Shown here: positions 6,484 to 7,830 of the stretch, piece after piece
How the letters are laid out: the number at the start of each line of letters is the position of its first letter
How positions within the stretch are numbered: the first letter of the stretch is position 1
Assembly: GCA_002343335.1 (NCBI GenBank)
Contig: DDSI01000126.1
Span: forward strand, 1 to 7,830
Length of the DNA stretch: 7,830 bases
Source: Bacteriovoracaceae bacterium UBA2394
GTDB taxonomy: Bacteria; Bdellovibrionota; UBA2394
Direction: 5' to 3'
Notes under the pieces: model-generated
What the model was told of the DNA's origin: nothing
What the model saw: the letters and a program-made list of their open reading frames with translations, nothing else
Database searches by the model: none
Position numbers and translations under genes: made by a program

Positions 6484-7830
6484 TCAGATATCCCAATATC
6501 TTTTCTTTCGTAGAAAAAAATCCAAACTCATTGAAAGTAAAATCGCACCGAGCAAGAGCCAAATCCAAGACATCGAAGAACGCACCCATGGCTCGACTTG
6601 CGCATTCAAGATTTGTTGTCCTGATATAGATTCATCAAATAATTTTTCTCGATCTTCATATCGAAAGAATTTCCCCTGCGAAGACTCGGAAAGCGTTTTC
6701 ATCTTTGAATCCTTTGCAATAAGGTACTTCCACTCTTCTCTCCAAGGCTGTTCTTGAGTGACCTCGACGAAAGGCTCAGGCATCTGATCGGCCTCGACTT
6801 GGTAAACACCCGGCGATGGCACTAAAATTTCAGCTTGAGCGGAATCGGCCACATTCAGCAGAACTTCTCCACCGTTCGGCCAAAGCTTTGAAATTTTCCA
6901 ATTTCTCTTCTTCTGATCCGATCCGACCAATTTTACGATTTGCCCCACCTGCCAAGAACCCGACTGAATTCTTTGAGTATCCATCTCAGGATCAAATGTA
7001 AGATATTGCAAAACTCGACGAGCAAAGCGGCCGAACATTCCGCCTCCCTCTATGGAAGGACTCATCTGCATCTTCCAAAGCTCATCTGAGTTAATCGAAA
7101 GCACTCGGCCCTGCTCAATACCAGTGAAAGAGATCAGCGGAGTATTATTCGCGAAGCGGACAACCGTGGTGCTCGAGGGCAACGACGTTATCGAATGATA
7201 GCCGGACCAAGGCATCTTCGTGAATGCATTTTCTAATCCCCGAATGAGAGGGTGGGACTGCACGACTGCGGCATTTTGAGGAGCCATTTCAAAACGCCCC
7301 GCTCGATCGTCAAATTCAAAAGGAAACAAGCCCTCTAGAGGTGATCCCAGGTAGCGATGATAAGACTGATCACCGGCAATCATCAGTAGCGCTCCCCCTT
7401 GTCGAATGAAGGTAGCCAAATTCGAAAGATAGAACGGTTGAAAATATAAATTAAAATCGAAGTTCTGCAGAATGATGACGTCAAACTTCTCTAGCTCTGT
7501 GGAAAAAAGCTCGTCGTAAGGAAAAGGGATGAGACTGAGTTCGTTATTCCGAGCTTCAGGATCGTCATTCAAAGAACGGAGGATGTAAAAACTCACTAAA
7601 TCAACGTCGGGTTGTCGTGTGAGAAAGAGCCTCCAAGCCTTCATGTCATAACTTGGCTTACCTCCGATATGTAAAATTCGAATCTTGTCGCGAACCACTC
7701 TTACGCGAAAGGGTACTTCGTTATTGAGATCGCTTAACTCGCCTTCCAAAGTCTGTACGCGAATACGAAAAATCGACTCTCCCATCTTCGAAGGAAAGTA
7801 GGTAAGCTCCACCGGAGTTTCGCTCGTCGA
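6484..7830 (-). CDS. Membrane-anchored glutamine-amidotransferase-like protein (GATase1-like), C-terminal 448 residues
   Basis: The reading frame is open to the right edge, so the N-terminus is outside; the GTG at 7812 lies inside an ongoing Ig-like strand region and is not a credible start. Numbering from the edge, residues 1-47 end a beta-sandwich domain (SIFRIRVQTLEGELSDLNNE, then FRVRVVRD). From about 50 a class-I-amidotransferase-like fold follows: IRILHIGGKPSYD, FDVIILQNFDF, then a GGALLMIAGDQSYHRYLGSP segment near 145-164. The usual nucleophile Cys is absent, the motif being IAGDQS, so amidotransferase catalysis is unlikely. After a second beta-rich region comes a single C-terminal membrane helix (about 420-440), then RKKRYWDI, which puts the short tail in the cytoplasm and the bulk in the periplasm. 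Proteins of this kind are often encoded beside MoxR ATPase, DUF58 and VWA-domain genes; whether that holds upstream here cannot be seen. The exact role is unknown. Confidence 0.8.
   Translation of the reverse strand, partial: STSETPVELTYFPSKMGESIFRIRVQTLEGELSDLNNEVPFRVRVVRDKIRILHIGGKPSYDMKAWRLFLTRQPDVDLVSFYILRSLNDDPEARNNELSLIPFPYDELFSTELEKFDVIILQNFDFNLYFQPFYLSNLATFIRQGGALLMIAGDQSYHRYLGSPLEGLFPFEFDDRAGRFEMAPQNAAVVQSHPLIRGLENAFTKMPWSGYHSITSLPSSTTVVRFANNTPLISFTGIEQGRVLSINSDELWKMQMSPSIEGGGMFGRFARRVLQYLTFDPEMDTQRIQSGSWQVGQIVKLVGSDQKKRNWKISKLWPNGGEVLLNVADSAQAEILVPSPGVYQVEADQMPEPFVEVTQEQPWREEWKYLIAKDSKMKTLSESSQGKFFRYEDREKLFDESISGQQILNAQVEPWVRSSMSWIWLLLGAILLSMSLDFFLRKKRYWDI

Noticed and set aside
6417..6486. 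Minus-strand continuation in a shifted frame after the amidotransferase-like stop (LIDGLCFAGAF..., about 23 codons)
   Set aside because: The main protein already ends naturally, with a membrane helix and a basic tail. The extra stretch is short and lacks a start or ribosome site, so chance is the better explanation.
6389..6757. Plus-strand open frame of 122 codons opposite the amidotransferase-like gene
   Set aside because: Most of it lies antisense to a well-supported coding region, no ribosome site precedes it, and the product has no recognisable feature.
7807..7812. GTG at 7812-7810 as the real start of the amidotransferase-like protein
   Set aside because: The frame is open upstream to the window edge and the GTG falls within an Ig-like strand region, so the protein almost certainly continues beyond the window.

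Overview
The window looks like a chromosomal piece of a Gram-negative bacterium: it encodes a TolC/RND efflux pair, a c-di-GMP-binding PilZ protein and a histidine-degradation enzyme. Gene content and a base composition near 50% GC by eye would fit Bdellovibrionota or another former deltaproteobacterial lineage, but that placement is inference. All three stop codons are used as ordinary terminators (TAA, TAG and TGA), so the genetic code is standard.

Layout. Positions 1-574 (minus) hold the N-terminal part of imidazolonepropionase (HutI), which runs off the left edge. After a 28-bp divergent gap, the plus strand carries a TolC-family outer-membrane factor (603-1838), split by one in-frame TAA at 1047-1049. 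It overlaps by ATGA with an intact RND permease (1835-4909). No periplasmic adaptor (membrane fusion protein) gene lies with them, so the pump is incomplete here. A 69-bp inverted repeat (4923-4991), preceded by a 13-bp tandem duplication covering the RND stop codon, separates this plus-strand operon from genes on the minus strand.

The minus-strand genes, in transcription order, are: the C-terminal 448 residues of a membrane-anchored glutamine-amidotransferase-like protein (7830-6484, N-terminus outside the window); a 226-bp gap with a candidate promoter; a PilZ-domain protein (6257-5856); and, 32 bp further on, an exported or membrane-anchored protein of unknown function (5823-5113). The last gene appears frameshifted near its 3' end: a 41-codon coding-like stretch continues in another frame to 5003, 11 bp short of the inverted repeat.

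I found no convincing new multi-gene system. The most informative observations are the two apparent gene lesions within about 4 kb (nonsense in tolC, frameshift in the unknown gene), the missing adaptor, the inverted-repeat element, and the very compact hutI/tolC divergent start region, where neither gene has a visible Shine-Dalgarno sequence.
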